From contig DUGW01000007.1 of assembly GCA_013331125.1 (NCBI GenBank), positions 6,845 through 12,594 on the forward strand: 5,750 nucleotides of DNA, in the 5' to 3' direction. The notes under the pieces were generated by a model. The model was not told the DNA's origin, ran no database searches, and saw only the letters and a program-made list of their open reading frames with translations. Source of the DNA: Candidatus Woesearchaeota archaeon (lineage in GTDB: Archaea; Nanoarchaeota; Nanoarchaeia; Woesearchaeales; UBA11576). Of this stretch, positions 5,231 through 5,750 are shown one piece after another (the first letter of the stretch is position 1; every line of letters starts with the position of its first letter). A program made the position numbers and the translations under genes.

Positions 5231-5750
5231 TTACCTTACGATCTCGATGCCGAGCTCGTCGCTGAGGTGCATGGCCTGTGGGCTGGATCTCTTGTAGTCC
5301 TGTTTGCCCAGTATCCATGGTGACTTGACTCCCGTGATGATTGTCATCACAGTGACTTTTCCTTTCATGTCGTCAGTCACCCTTGCTCCCCAGATGACGT
5401 TTGCGTCGTCATCCATAGATTCAGTGACAAGTTCTCCTATCCTGGAGATCTCGTCGAGGGTAAGGTCTGGTCCGCCGTGCACGTGGATGATTGCTCCGGT
5501 CGCTCCCTGGTAGCTGATGTCCAGGAGAGGGTTGGATAATGCTCCTCGTACTGCTTCTTCGACCCTGTTCGCTGTGTCTGATGCTCCGACTCCGATGGCT
5601 GCTACGCCACCGTCTGTCATTATCGCTTTCACGTCTGCATAGTCAAGGTTGACCAGGCTTGGGATTGCGATTGTCTCGACGATTCCTTTGATCATCGTTG
5701 AGATCAGCTCGTTTGCCACGGCGAATGCCTGCTGTACTGGCAGGTTTCCT
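5231..5750 (-). CDS. ftsZ: Cell-division GTPase FtsZ, C-terminal part (5' partial, FtsZ2-like)
   Basis: FtsZ polymerises with GTP into the division ring at midcell. Only the last 172 residues are in the window; the frame is open through the window edge, so the GTP-binding half lies outside. What is visible starts in the central helix (LPVQQAFAVANELI), then the T7 synergy loop NLDYAD (5633-5650), whose two Asp residues complete the GTPase site of the next subunit. The C-terminal activation domain follows with GGVAAIGVG, NPLLDISYQGATGAIIHV, GGPDLTL and DANVIWGARV, and the protein ends in a short linker and ELGIEIVR. 'NVIWGARV...KGKVTVM' recalls archaeal FtsZ2 more than FtsZ1, a judgement from memory. 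In many euryarchaea ftsZ is followed by secE and spt5; neither is found here. A GTG at 5719 is internal and not a start. Confidence 0.95.
   Translation of the reverse strand, partial: GNLPVQQAFAVANELISTMIKGIVETIAIPSLVNLDYADVKAIMTDGGVAAIGVGASDTANRVEEAVRGALSNPLLDISYQGATGAIIHVHGGPDLTLDEISRIGELVTESMDDDANVIWGARVTDDMKGKVTVMTIITGVKSPWILGKQDYKRSSPQAMHLSDELGIEIVR

Overview
The window reads as archaeal chromosome. The evidence is an archaeal/eukaryotic-type ATP-dependent DNA ligase with a full set of nucleotidyltransferase motifs, the C-terminal part of an archaeal FtsZ (FtsZ2-like by recall), TATA boxes centred about 26 nt before start codons (leaderless promoters), and GGTG-type Shine-Dalgarno sequences. 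Secreted Ig-like proteins, a lamin-tail-like end and charged coiled-coil proteins suggest an uncultivated, possibly DPANN-type archaeon. That lineage guess is inference only; there is no rRNA or other marker here.

Layout. (1) 1-1684, plus strand: a two-gene surface-protein operon. The first protein enters from upstream; what is visible is the apparent end of a lamin-tail-like domain followed by beta-rich extracellular domains. The second has a signal peptide, one Ig-like domain, a linker, one membrane helix and a very basic cytoplasmic tail. (2) 4059-1674, minus strand: ATP-dependent DNA ligase followed 22 bp later by a 200-residue coiled-coil protein of unknown role, which ends with an 11-bp convergent overlap against the membrane protein. 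(3) 4060-4203: a compact divergent promoter region with two facing leaderless promoters and a short direct repeat. (4) 4204-4998, plus strand: an FMN nitroreductase-fold protein with an unusual lysine/glutamate-rich C-terminal tail. (5) 4999-5230: a convergent intergenic region with a perfect hairpin and several nested inverted repeats, probably acting as terminators, plus a possible tiny Cys-rich ORF. (6) 5750-5231, minus strand: the C-terminal 172 residues of FtsZ.

The genes do not form one obvious pathway. Ligase (replication/repair) and FtsZ (division) are housekeeping genes; the surface pair forms one unit; the nitroreductase is a stand-alone redox enzyme. I see no CRISPR array, transposase, tRNA or rRNA. 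The most unusual parts are the inverted-repeat cluster before the ftsZ end, the coiled-coil tail on the nitroreductase, and the surface-protein pair.
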